NCBI GenBank assembly: GCA_916048055.1
Contig: CAJZHL010000027.1
Coordinates: 58,034-122,033, forward strand
Length of the DNA: 64,000 bases
Direction: 5' to 3'
Origin: Pedinophyceae sp. YPF-701
Lineage: Eukaryota > Chlorophyta > Pedinophyceae
Part shown: positions 43,530 through 54,397 of the stretch, piece by piece
Layout: each line of letters starts with the position of its first letter
How positions within the stretch are numbered: the first letter of the stretch is position 1
The notes under the pieces: model-generated
Databases searched by the model: none
The model's input: only the letters and a program-made list of their open reading frames with translations
What the model was told of the DNA's origin: nothing
Position numbers and translations under genes: made by a program

Positions 43530-45379
43530 CTACGACGACGCTTCGAACGTGCGCCGCGCTCCGTCGACGGTGTTCTTGAGCAGCATCGCGATGGTCATCG
43601 GCCCCACGCCGCCGGGCACGGGTGTGATCGCGGCGGCAACCTGCGCACCGCGACACGGGGCACGCATCGTCATCGCCGCGGGCGAGGGCGAGCCCGCATG
43701 CGGACGCGGCCGCGCGCTTGAGCACGAGCGGCTCGCACCTCGGACGCCTCCTTGAAGTTCACGTCGCCCACCAGCCGGTACCCGCGCTTGGCGCTCGGGT
43801 CGTCCACAGCGTTGATGCCCACGTCAATCACCACGCACCCGGGCTTCAGCCACTCCCCCTTGACGAACTCTGCAACGCACGCACGCACGCACGCACGCAA
43901 CAGGTGAGCGCCACGCGAGCGCCAGGTGAGCGCCACGCGGCCTCGCCCGCGCGTGTGCACGTGCCCTGTCCCCAGCCCCCACCTGCGATGCCGCACGCGG
44001 CGATGACGATGTCGGCGTCCTTGATGAACTTCTCCGGGTCCGGCGTCCGCGAGTGCACGACCGACACGGTGGCGTCGCGGCGCTGCAGGAGCATCGCGGC
44101 GGGCGTCCCCACGATGTTGGACCGCCCCACCACCACCGCCTTCTTGCCCGCGACCTGGAACCCCCCGCGCTCGAGCAGCTCGATGCACCCGCGCGGCGTG
44201 CACGGCACGTACAGCGGGTCCCGCCCGCGCATCGCCAGCATCCCGATGTTGAGCGGGTGGAACCCGTCCACGTCCTTGTCGATCGAGATCTCGTCCAGCA
44301 CGCGCGCCTCGTTGATGCCCTTCGGCAGCGGGAGCTGCGGCGCGGCGGGGGGGGAGACGGCGGTGGGGGTGCTGGCGGGGGGCGGGCGCGGGCGCGGGCG
44401 CTGTGCGCGAGTGGTGCGCGGCGCACCTGGACGAGGATGCCGTGGACGTTGGGGTTGGAGTTGTAGTCGCGCACGACGTTGAGGATCTCCTCCTCCGTGG
44501 CGGTGTCCGGCATGTCGGTGCCGTAGCTCACGATCCCGACCTCCTCGCAGGCCTTCTTCTTGTTGCGCACGTACGTCTCCGAGTCCTTCCGGTCCCCCAC
44601 CAGGACCACCGCCAGCCCAGGAACCTTGCCGTGCTTCTCCTTGAGCTCCGCGACCTCGGCTGCGAGAGAGGGCGGTGCGCGCGCCGCGCTGAGCAGGCTG
44701 CGGGGCCACGCGAACACCGCAACGTGGTGTGCCACGGGGGAGGAAACGCCGCCGCGGGGCCACGACGGCGGGCGCCGGAGGCGGCGGGGGAGAGCCTCTG
44801 TGGTCGTGACTGAATGCGGCGCCGGCGCATCGCGAGCATCTCGCCACGCGCGCGGCGGGAGCGTCGTCAGAGGGGGACGCCGCGCTGCTGGCGGGCGGTG
44901 GCGCCGTGGGGACGACGGCGCCGTGGGGCCGCGCCGACGATGGCGTGGGCGTATCGGCTGTGCGCGGCATGCGCGGCTCGCTCCCTGGCCGCGTCTGTGC
45001 GGGCGCGAACGCCCGGCCGGCAGCAGCGCAGAGCTGGTGGCACCGCCGCCCGCGCCGCTGCGGCCCGACATCACCGGCTGGTCGCTCGCGCGGGACCCTC
45101 TTGGCAGTCTCGGGCCATCGTCGGCGCGTGTCGCTGCGAGGGCGGCGGCGTCGCGGGCTGCTTGCCTGCGAGCTCCTGGCGGATCTGTGCCGCCGTCCCC
45201 TTCCCGTCAATCAGCTTCGCGCTCATCTTCGCGGAGACCAGGCGCTTGGCTGCAGCCTTCTGCGGCGAGCAGGACGTGTTCGCGCGGACGAAAGCGACGC
45301 GGCAAGCGGTGCGGACGAGGGGCTGGACTGCTGGGTGGGACTTAGCAGCCAGGTGGGCGGTGAAGTGCGCCAGAGCCAT
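43530..45379 (-). CDS. FOLD: Methylenetetrahydrofolate dehydrogenase/cyclohydrolase with organelle presequence
   Basis: Bifunctional FolD enzyme interconverting methylene-, methenyl- and formyl-tetrahydrofolate. Exon 1 (45166-45379) encodes a basic, hydroxylated leader ([20 protein letters not shown], then [13 protein letters not shown]), typical of mitochondrial or plastid targeting, then [17 protein letters not shown]. Intron 1 uses a GC donor (CAG|GCAAGC) and the acceptor before 44659, with phase kept: [15 protein letters not shown]. The core follows: [20 protein letters not shown] with the YVxxK catalytic Lys, then [52 protein letters not shown] (Rossmann NAD(P) site) and VIAACGIAG. The final exons give [14 protein letters not shown] and [20 protein letters not shown]. 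All signatures are present. It is 187 bp from the divergent MCM4 gene. Confidence 0.93.
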
Positions 45380-45566
45380 GTTCACCGGGCGGGGGCAGTG
45401 GCGCGCGCGTCCGACATCCCGGTGCAACGAAGTGCGCGGCCAGCGCTCGCAGCGGGGCGGTGCACGTTCAGGCAGACTGACGTGTGTGGCTCGGCCCCGC
45501 GACCGACGCGACCGGCGTTCGATGGGCGGTCGCGCGCCCGTCCCAGAGCAAAACTCGATTGCAGGG
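45380..45566. promoter_or_regulatory. Short divergent promoter between FolD and MCM4
   Basis: Only 187 bp separates the start codons of these divergent genes, so both promoters must share it. It is GC-rich. I could not point to a certain E2F or MCB site. Confidence 0.5.
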
Positions 45567-48500
45567 ATGAGTCAAGCCGACGAGGAGATCGGGGCGAACT
45601 CGCCCGGGCCCGGCAATGGTGCGTGCCCGCCACTCGCGCGCAAAACGCTCCTGCGGCCCGTTGGCGGCCAAGGGGCGCCGGCCGCTGGTCTGCGGGCCGG
45701 GCACCGCCTGCACGACACCGCCGCGCCACCGCATTCCGCGCAGTAGCCGCGTCGAGCCGCGCACAGCTGCCCGCTCTCCCCCGCACAACCGAGAGCTGTT
45801 GCTGCCGGCGCGCGCCTCCGCCCCGATCCCGCGCCGCACCGCAGCGCCCCGAGCGTGCGCTCGACGCACCCACGCGCCCCCCCGCCGCGCACCCGCCGCC
45901 TCTGGGTCGCTCGCGGGCCCCTCGCCGCTGCCCGCGTCGCAATCGCAGCGGCCTCAGCACGAGGGCGTCCCCCGGGCCGCGGGCGGGCGCGCAGCCTCGC
46001 CAAGCCGCCGGACGGTCTTCTCCGTCGCTGTCTGAGCGCGGGGGTCCTGCGTTTCGATTGCGTGCAGGCCTGGACGAGTCGGCTCCCCTGCAGTTTGGCA
46101 CGGCGGACCTGGGCACGGCCCCGAGCCCGGACCGGTTCGCGACGCAGGGAGCCGCGCAGCCCTCGCAGCCGGCGGGCTCCGTCGCGTCGCCGCGGGGGTC
46201 CGCGTTCGCCACGCCGTCGCGCGGCGGCACCGGCCAGGAGCTGTCGCAGCCGGGCACGGGGGGGCGCACCTACCTGACGCCCTCGCGCGCGTCGCGCCCG
46301 GCGTCCTCGATGAACGACATGTCGCAGGGGGGCGCGCCGGTGTCCTCGCTGCGGACGCCGTCGCGCGGGGCGTTCTCGCGCCCGGAGTCCGCGGACGTGC
46401 GCGAGATAGGCACTCCGGGCAGCGTGCGGCGCCCGCAGCACCGCTCCGAGCCGTGGAGGCAGACGATGCAGGTGAGCCGCCCCGCGACGCGCGTGGGGCG
46501 GCCGCGGGCGGCGGCGCGGGCCGTCGCGCGCCGCACCGAGCTTGGTTCCGCGGCGACACCCCCCCCCGACTGCGTGTGCGTGCGTGCGTGCGTGTGCGGG
46601 ACGGACCGCTCACCGCTCCCACGGCGACGTGCGTGCAGACGCCGGCCAGCCAAGGCGCGAGGTCGTCGCAAGGAGCACAGACCCCGGCGGGCGCTGCGTC
46701 GGCAGGCCGTTCCGCGGGGCGCGCCGACAGCGGTGCCTTCACGCCGGCGGCCGAGACGGAGGACGACGTGGCGACGCACGTGATCTGGGGCACAACCATC
46801 GACCTGGAGACCTCGGAGCGCGACTTCAGGTGCCGCGCCCAGCTCGGCACACCCGCCCACGTCGCAGGGCCCGCTGTCGTGCCGCTGGCGTTCCGTCACG
46901 ACGCCCGGCCCCCGCCACGCGCGCGCGCAGGAGCTTCGTGATGGGGTTCCACGAGGACGGCGAGCTGGAGCCGCGGTACCTGACGCTGGTGCGGGAGGCG
47001 GTGGTCAACGAGGAGTCGACCATCAACATCGACTGCCAGCACCTCGCGTCCTGGAACCCGAAGCTCTACGACAACCTCGTCGCGTACCCCAGGTGAGCAG
47101 CTCGGCCAGGCTGCCTCCGGCGGCGCGCGGGCGCAGCGCCGTGCTGCGTGCTGCGTGTCGCAGGCGAGAAGTGGCTGCGACCCGCGTGTTTGCGTGTGTG
47201 CGGTGCCCCGCAGGGAGATGGTCCCGCTGTTCGACCTGGTCGTGCAGCAGGTGGCCGCGCAGGCGCACGGCGAGCTGCAGGAGGAGATGGGCGAGGACTT
47301 CGTGGGCAACGAGCCCCCCTCCCTGCCGGTGCGGCTGTTCAACATGAAGGAGACGCGCGCGATGCGGGACCTGAACCCGTCCGACATCGACCAGCTGGTG
47401 TCGATCCGCGGGATGATCACGCGGTGCTCGGGGATCATCCCGGACATGCGGCTGGCGTACTTCGAGTGCACGGTGTGCAACAACAAGATCATGGTCTACA
47501 ACGACAACGGGCGGGTCGACGAGCCCGTCGAGTGCCAGGACGACCAGGGCAACGGGTGCCACAACCGCTTCACCATGCGCCTCGTGCACAACCGCTCCGA
47601 GTTCGCCAACAAGCAGCTCATCAAGATGCAGGAGACCCCCGACGCCATCCCAGGTGCGCCCGGGGGGGTCGCTCGCGCGCGCCGCCAGCGCCGTCGGCGC
47701 CCCGCGCCCCCTCACCGCCGCCGCCCCCCGCCGCGCCCCGCAGAGGGCGAGACGCCGCACACGGTGACGCTGTACAGCTACGGCGACATGGTGGACGTGT
47801 GCAAGCCGGGCGACCGCGTGGAGATCGTGGGGGTGTTCCGCGCGCAGCCGACGCGCATCTCGCCGAAGCTGCGCACCCAGCGCGCGGTGTTCAAGACGTA
47901 CGTGGACGTGATGCACGTGCGGCAGGAGTCGCAGTCGGTCATGGCGCAGTCGCGGCTCCCGGAGGCCGAGGAGCCCGACGACGCGCAGCGCGCGCTGCTC
48001 GAGGCCGTGCGCCGCGAGGGGTCGAACATCACCTCGGAGGCGCTCCTGGCGAAGGAGGCCGAGATGGTGGCTCTGTCGCGCGACCCCGACATCTACCAGC
48101 GGCTCGTGGCGTCGGTGGCGCCCTCGGTGTGGGAGATGGACGACGTCAAGCGCGGCATCCTCTGCCAGCTGTTCGGCGGCGAGGTCAAGACGTTCACGGG
48201 CGGGCGCGTGCGCGGGGAGATCAACGTGCTCCTGGTCGGGGACCCGGGGGTGTCCAAGTCGCAGCTCCTGACCTTCGTGCACAAGATCGCCCCGCGCGGC
48301 ATGTACACGTCCGGTGCGCCGCCCGCCACACCGCGCACCGCCCGCGCCCGCCGCCGCCGCGTCGTGCCGTGACGAGGAGCCTCGCTCTCGCTGCAGGTCG
48401 CGGGTCGTCCGCGGTGGGGCTCACGGCGTACGTGACGAAGGACCCCGAGACGCGCGAGATGGTGCTGGAGTCGGGCGCGCTGGTCCTGTCGGACCTGGGC

Positions 48501-49511
48501 ATCTGCTGCATCGACGAGTTCGACAAGATGTCGGACGCGGCGCGGTCGATGCTGCACGAGGTGATGGAGCAGCAGACGGTGTCCGTGGCCAAGGCGGGCA
48601 TCATCTGCACGCTCAACGCGCGGTCGTCCGTCCTGGCGTCGGCCAACCCCATCCACTCCAAGTACGACCGCGGCAAGTCCATCGTGGAGAACATCAACCT
48701 CCCGCCCACGCTCCTCTCCCGCTTCGACCTCATCTACCTCATCCTCGACACCGCCTCGCCCGAGAAGGACGCCCGCCTCGCCCGCCACCTCGTCTCGCTC
48801 TTCCACGAAGAGGCCCCCGCCAACCTGCAGCCCCCCATCCCGCAGGCGAGACCCGCGCCGCACGACGCGCACGCCGCTCTGCCGCGCTGCGCCCGAGGGC
48901 ACGACGCGCACGCCGCGCCGACCCACAGCGACGACCGCCCTCGTGCCCCGCAGAGCGTCCTGCGGGACTACATCGCGTTCGCGCGCGCCCGGTGCCACCC
49001 GCGGATCGGCGCGGCGGCCAAGGCGCGGCTGATCAAGGAGTACGTCGAGCTGCGCGCGATCGGCGGGCGCAACAGCATCTCCGCGACGCCCCGGCAGCTG
49101 GAGTCGCTGGTGCGTCTGTCCGAGGCGCTGGCCAAGATGCGGCTGGCGGAGGAGGTGGCGGAGACGGACGTGGAAGAGGCGGTGCGGCTGCTGAAGGCGG
49201 GTCTGCTCGCGGCGGTGACGAACGCGGCGACGGGCCTGATCGACCTGGATAAGATCATGACGGGCACGTCGGTGGAGGAGCGCGCGCTGATGGAGGACGT
49301 GGGCGGGCTGGTGCTGGCGGCGGTGGGCGACAGCCGCGTGACGCACACGAACCTGGGCGAGGTGCTGCGCCGCGTGAACGAGCAGCTCAAGGCCGACGGG
49401 CGCGAGGAGGTGACCATCGAGCTGCTGCGCCGCGTGGCGCAGTCCCTGCACACCGCGGGCGACGTGGACTTCTCGTCGACGCGCGGGATCCGACTCGTGC
49501 GGTACGGGTGA
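45567..49511 (+). CDS. MCM4: MCM4, subunit of the replicative MCM2-7 helicase
   Basis: Core component of the CMG replicative helicase. Exon 1 is 45567-45618 (MSQADEEIGANSPGPGN), joining in phase to GLDESAPLQFGTADLGTAPS in exon 2. The N-terminal ~180 residues are Ser/Thr/Pro-rich with many SP/TP sites, typical of MCM4 and its CDK/DDK control. Then come IWGTTIDLETSERDFR, SFVMGFHEDGELEPRYL, and the zinc-binding CTVCNNK...CQDDQGNGCHNRF. The AAA+ domain has Walker A GDPGVSKSQLL, then GRGSSAVGLTAYVTKDPETR, Walker B LGICCIDEFDKMSDAARSML and the arginine finger SRFDLIYLILDTASPEKDAR. The winged-helix end includes VTIELLRRVAQSLHTAGD. Intron 1 is long (45619-46067). The zinc site and all ATPase motifs look intact. 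Identification is firm. Confidence 0.95.
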
Positions 49512-49586
49512 ACGCGATGTGATGCGGCGACGAACGGCCCCGCTGCGTCACACCGCGCGGTGCGCTGCCTGTCTCTGTGCGCGGCC

Positions 49587-51731
49587 CTAGATGTCGTCCA
49601 CCAGGTCGCGGTACGACTGCTCCTGCTTGTGCTGCCGCTGGGCCAGCATGTCGAACATCTTCGCCTCGAACCCGTTGCTGCGGTCCACGCCGTCCCAGTG
49701 CCGCCCGGGGCGGATGCCTGCACGCCACTCCACACGACCCCACCGCGCGGGTGAGGGGCGCGCGAACGAGGACCGCACCACCGGCGCGCGACGCGGGCGC
49801 GTGCGAGCAGCGAGCGCGCGGGTCCGCGGCGCACCGTATCTGTTGAGCGGCGGCACGGCCTTGCGCTTGATCCACGAGTGCGGGGGCACCTCCTGCGGGA
49901 TGCGGAACCCCTTCGACTGGAAGAACCCCAGCGCGTCCTGCGCGATCACCGGCGCAGGGTCCTCCTCGCCGCCGCGGCGCCCGACCAGGTGCGCCATCGG
50001 GTCCCCCCAGCGCGTGCGCCGCCGCTGCGTGTCGTTCAGGTCGCGGTCCTCCTTCGTGACGATGAACTGCTTGCTCAGCTCGCGCCCTGCGTCCTCCCGC
50101 CGCGCGGCCACCTGCGCCTGCTGCGCGAGGCCCTGCGCCCACTCCGGGCGCTCCCCGCGCCGCTCGTCCCTGCTCAGCCCCTTGCGCTCCGCCTCGAAGT
50201 GCGACTTGTCCACCTGCGCGCGGGGCGGGCGCCGGCGGAGCTCGGGACGGACGCGCGACGCGGAGCAGCGCCCGCGCCGCTCGGGGTTGCGCGACGGAGC
50301 AGCTCCGAGGTCGAGAGGCGCGTCGGGGTGGGGGCGCACCTTGCGCCCGTGCTTGTCGCGGTACACCGTCTCCGCCGCGCGCCCCGTCTGCTCCTCCCCG
50401 AGCGCCTCGAACCTGCGCCGCTCCATGTCCGCCTTCTTCTGCAGCTCGTGCTTCAGCTCCTGGCCCTTGATCATGCCTGCGGGGGGCGGACGAGCGAACG
50501 GATGCAGCATGGGAGGCCCGCATGCACCCCGTGGAGGGGGCAGCAGGGCGGGTCAGCCAGGGAGGGCCGCGCAGGCGCCGGCGCGCACCTGCTTTGCTGC
50601 CGTCCGACATCTTGTTGATGTCCTTCGACGGAGGGGCCGCGGCGGGGCGACGCGGGGGCGACAGGTCGCCGTCGTCGGAGCGGGCGCCGCGCCGCGGGGG
50701 CGACAGATCGGCGGATCCCCTCCGCGGGCGTCGCGGCGGGGACGCGTCCGGGGAGTCGTGTCGAGCACGGCGCGGGGGCGACGCGTCCGGGGAGTCGTGT
50801 CGAGCACGGCGCGGGGGCGACGCGTCCGGGGAGTCGTGTCGAGCACGGCGCGGGGGCGACGCGTCCGGCGTGTCGTGTCGAGCACGGCGCGGGGGCGACG
50901 CGTCCGGGGAGTCGTGTCGAGCACGGCGCGGGGGCGACGCGTCCGGCGTGTCGTGTCGAGCACGGCGCGGGGGCGAAGCGTCGGGCGTGTCATGTCGAGC
51001 GCGCCGGGGCGGGGACGCGTCGGGCGTGTCGTGGCGCGCTCGCTTTTGTGCCGGGGGGGAGCCTGCCGCCGCCATCGACTTCTGCGCCTGCTCCTGGCGG
51101 CGCATCTGGAACTTGAACTCGTCGAGGTTGGCGATCGCGGGCGCGTCTTCCCCCTGCAGCGCAGCGCCAGGCGGACGCAGGTGCATACATCAGACAAGTC
51201 GGCGCCAGGTCATTCCGCGACGCAGCACGCGCCATCACGCGCACGCGCGGACCCCTTGCCGCCTCGGGGCCGCGCAGATCCCGGGGCCCTGCGCCGCTGC
51301 GCCACGCGGAGAAGACGACCCGCGGCCAGAGCGCCGCACACAGCTCTCACCGCGTTCAGGGGGTCCAGCTCGGCGTCGTCAGGCTCCGCGTCTGCGCGCG
51401 ACGGGGCCTTCGGGAGCGCTGCGTCCTCGTCCACGATGGAGATGGTCCCCGGCGGCGCGACCTTGCGCTTCCTCTTCTTCTTCTTCTTGGCGTCCTCCGC
51501 GCCCCCGCCGGTGTACTTCTTCAGGTAGTCCTGCGGCAGGGGGGCGGGCGGGAGGGCGGTGTGCGGCGCCGGACCCGACGGAGGCCGTGCCGCCTGCGTG
51601 AGCGGCCCGCGGGAGGGGGCGGGGGGCGCGCTCTGTGCGGGTCGCACCTGCATCTTCTTCTGCTGCTCGGACAGCTCGACAGGCTTCGCGTCCTTCTCCT
51701 CCTTGCGGAGGGATGACATTCCAGAGAACAT
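49587..51731 (-). CDS. BUD13: BUD13/CWC26 pre-mRNA splicing factor (RES complex)
   Basis: Subunit of the spliceosomal RES complex (BUD13, PML1, SNU17). About six exons; starts include ATG 51731 and ATG 51719. The start exon MFSGMSSLRKEEKDAKPVEL leads to DYLKKYTGGG, then a Lys-rich stretch, and VDEDAALPK, matching the EYLKRY...IVDDD start of relatives. A long central exon holds a 13-residue repeat RHD(T/S)PDASPPRRA in eight copies; human BUD13 has a similar RHD-SPPRR series, so the repeat is a family trait. The C-terminal Bud13 domain is clear: GMIKGQELKHELQKKADMER, DKSHFEAERKGLSRDERRGE, KGFRIPQEVPPHSWIKRKAV, and GIRPGRHWDGVDRSNGFEAK, whose IRPG-WDGVDRSNGFE is diagnostic. It converges with MCM4 (75 bp between stops). 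Confidence 0.93.
50733..51045. repeat. 39-bp minisatellite inside the BUD13 coding sequence
   Basis: About eight head-to-tail 39-bp units, based on GTCGAGCACGGCGCGGGGGC plus its flank, fall within one BUD13 exon and keep the reading frame (13 codons each). Unit variants differ at one codon (Thr or Ser before PDASPP). The DNA copies are nearly identical, suggesting recent expansion or homogenisation. Two more degenerate units follow toward 50650. Confidence 0.85.
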
Positions 51732-52483
51732 CGCTCGCAGTTACGCCGGCGGCAGTGCGCCCGGGGGCGGAGACTGCCGCGAGCGCCCTGGACGCGCGTG
51801 CCGGGCCAGGCTCCGCGCGCGCGACGACCGTCTGAGGCCGGCCCGGCGCGTCGTGAGATTGTCGCGTGCCGAGGAGCTCCAGCGCGCCAGCAATGGCCCG
51901 TGGACGCGCTGGGCGGGCCCTCGTTCAACAGCGCAGGTCTTCTTGCCCGCCTGCGCTGGCTGTGCTGGCCCGCTCAGCCCCAGTTCAACGCGCGCGTCAA
52001 AGTATGTTGGGCGGGGATTCTCGTGAGCGATGGAACACTCAAAGTTGCGACGTGCAGCCGTGCGTGCGGCCGGTTTGGGCGGCAACAGAGGCACCACGCG
52101 GCCGGGTGCGCTTCGAATCAGACGCGGTGGTGCCAGATGTGCAGGCCAACGCTCAAGTGACGCGCCACCGACCTGGCGCAGCGCCGAAAGGCCCTGGTGA
52201 CGTCGATCGGAGAGCCCCCCAGGAACAGTCAGGTGCGACTGGGCCGCGAGGCCGCGAGCGCGGGCCCTTGGCCGCTGGGGCAGCAGCGCTGGCGACCACT
52301 TGCTCTGTTGCGTCGCGGACGCTGCACGCTGGCAGGTCCCGAGCTCGTTCCGCGTCCCTTTCGGCCGCGCGCGCCCCTGGCGAAGTAGTCTGGCTCCATT
52401 CACGCCATCGCGGGTGACATCTGCGAGCAACCAGCAGCTCGTGCTGATCAAGCGATCACCCCCGCGTGGGCGGAGCGACCAGG
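51732..52483. other. Divergent intergenic region BUD13 / p24
   Basis: 752 bp between divergent starts. Long open frames exist on both strands, but their composition is that of GC-rich shadow frames. No gene, repeat or RNA element was recognised. It should hold both promoters. Confidence 0.4.
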
Positions 52484-54239
52484 ATGGCGGGGCCGGGCGC
52501 CAGGGGTCGGCTGGGCGCGGGCCTTGTGCAGGTCCTCTATGTGGTCGTGGCGCTCCTAGCACTCGCCCCGAGCACGCAGGGAATAGTGCTGAAAGTAGTT
52601 GGGCGAGAGTGCGTCTACAAGCACGCCGACGCGGGGCAGCAGGTGCGTCTGCGCTCCCCAAACGCCCGCAAGCTAGCGCTCCCCGGCTGCTCGTACCTCC
52701 GTGGCTCCCCCGCCGCGCCCGCGAGGCCGTTGCCGCCCTCGGCCCTGCTGCATGCTTGCATCTTCCGGGGCGCCCGGTCCGCCGCCCTCCCGGCCGATCG
52801 CGTGCGTCGCGCACGCCACGCGACGGAGCTCCGTGCCGAGCCCGCACCGGCCGGTCCGTGCGGCCGCGGCACGGGCCGAATTCAATCGCATCGCCGGCAC
52901 TGCGCCGCTGCCCTCCCGCATGCTTTCGTCCGGTGCGCGGGCCGGCCTCCGCGCCGGCTCGCCTGCCCCGAGGCGCGTCAGTCTCCCGCGAGTGTGTGTG
53001 TGTGGGCGACGCCGCGTCGCCGCCCCGCGTCGGGGCCTGTTCTCGGCGCCTCCGGCGTCTTCTCTCCGCGGCCGGTCGTCCCCGCCCGACCTCCCGCGCC
53101 CGTGCGCCCGCCCGCGCAGGTGTCGGGCACGTTCGTGTCGATGTCCCGCGTGGGCGCGCGGCAGCAGGTCCCGGCGCTGATCGTCACGGCGACGGGCCCG
53201 CAGGGCGAGGCGGTGTTTAGCGCGCTGGAGCGCGAGGGCGAGTTCCAGTTCCTGGCCCCGCAGCGGGGCAAGTTCCGCGTGTGCGTGGGGCCGCAGGACA
53301 AGGCCCTGCAAGCCCGCGAGATCGACGTGGCCGTGGAGGTCTTCGTGGGCCACCTGCACCACGCGGTGTCCGGCGCGGACAAGGCCGGCGTCGAGGACAC
53401 GCAGGCGCTGCGCCAGGTGGTCGACGAGCTGTCCAACACGCTCAGCACGGTGCGCGCCGAGCAGCGCTACGTGCTGCGGCGGAAGGAGCGGCAGTACAAG
53501 ACGCTGCAGGTGTGCCGCGCCCGCGTGCGTGCGCCGCCGCAGCCGGGGGCGCCCGCGGCCGCCTGCGCGCCGGCCGCTGCGCCGTGCGTCACGTGCCTGG
53601 GCTGCCCGTGTTCGCTGTGCTGCGCAGAGCACGCACCGCCGGGCGCTGATCGGGGCGTGCGGGAAGCTGGCGGTGATGGTGGCGGTGTTCGTGTTGCAGA
53701 TCCTCGTCGTGCGGTGGATGTTCACCACCAAGTTCGGCATGCCCACCACCCGGACCCCGCTAGGTGCGTGCCCCGCCGCCACGTCCCCGCGCCTCATCAA
53801 CGCGCGCACCGGACCTAATCGGTGCCGCGGCTCCGACCGCGACGTGACCCCTGCAGGCGGTTTCGGGGGCCTGTCGGGGCTGGGGTCGTCGCTCACCAGC
53901 CGGACGGGCAGCATGGGGCGCCTCCTGCCCGGCATGGGCGGCGCCGGCGGTGGCATGGTGACGAGCTCGGGGGCGCCGCCGCCCGCCAGGGGCGGCGGCG
54001 GGTGGGGTGCCGGGGGCGGGCGGACGTACGGGATGTCGGCCACGGGCCCGCCGCCGCCGATGCTGCGGACCTCGCCGCGCACGTCGCTGGGCGGCATGTC
54101 GGCAGCAGCGCAGCCGCCGCCCATGCAGCCGCCCATGCAGCCGCAGCCGCCGTCTTCCAGGCCGGCGGGCGCACCACCGCCCACGTTTGGAAACCCGAGC
54201 GCCTACTCGTACGGGGGGCAGGCCCGGATGCGGGCGTAG
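52484..54239 (+). CDS. p24/EMP24 cargo-receptor family protein with Gly/Pro-rich cytosolic tail
   Basis: Type I membrane protein of the TMED/p24 family that cycles between ER and Golgi in COPI/COPII vesicles. Four exons, 52484-52642, 53120-53509, 53628-53763 and 53857-54239, join in phase to 355 aa. A signal peptide precedes IVLKVVGRECVYKHADAGQQ. The GOLD domain continues VSGTFVSMSRVG, GEFQFLAPQRGKFRVCVG and a coiled-coil-like helix ALRQVVDELSNTLSTVRAEQ then RYVLRRKERQYKTLQ; one luminal cysteine lies in RECVYKH and another in RVCVG, as in the family's disulphide. The transmembrane segment is LAVMVAVFVLQILVVRWMF (about residues 197-215). The usual p24 tail is 10-20 residues with a diphenylalanine and dilysine motif; here it is replaced by about 140 residues rich in Gly, Pro, Met and Ser. 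This tail is unusual; transcript data would show whether exon 4 is constitutive. Confidence 0.8.
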
Positions 54240-54397
54240 GGCGAGCCACGGGCCGCGCCGTTGCGGAAGTCTCGCGGGGTCCGCTGCTTCCAGAACGCGG
54301 CGAGGGGCGCAGTTTGCGGCCGCGCAACGGTCGGTGCGACGCGGGACGGTCGACGCCGTGCGCGCCGCGCGGATGGGAGCGGTGAGCGTCGCTCTCT

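Noticed and set aside
43875-43899. (ACGC)n microsatellite in a FolD intron
   Set aside because: Real but trivial; similar short GT- or CG-rich microsatellites occur at about 32156-32175 and 46577-46600. No function suggested.
51741-52847. Long minus-strand frame between BUD13 and p24
   Set aside because: Arg/Pro/Gly/Ala-rich with no hydrophobic core, overlaps the p24 first exon on the other strand, and shows no domain.
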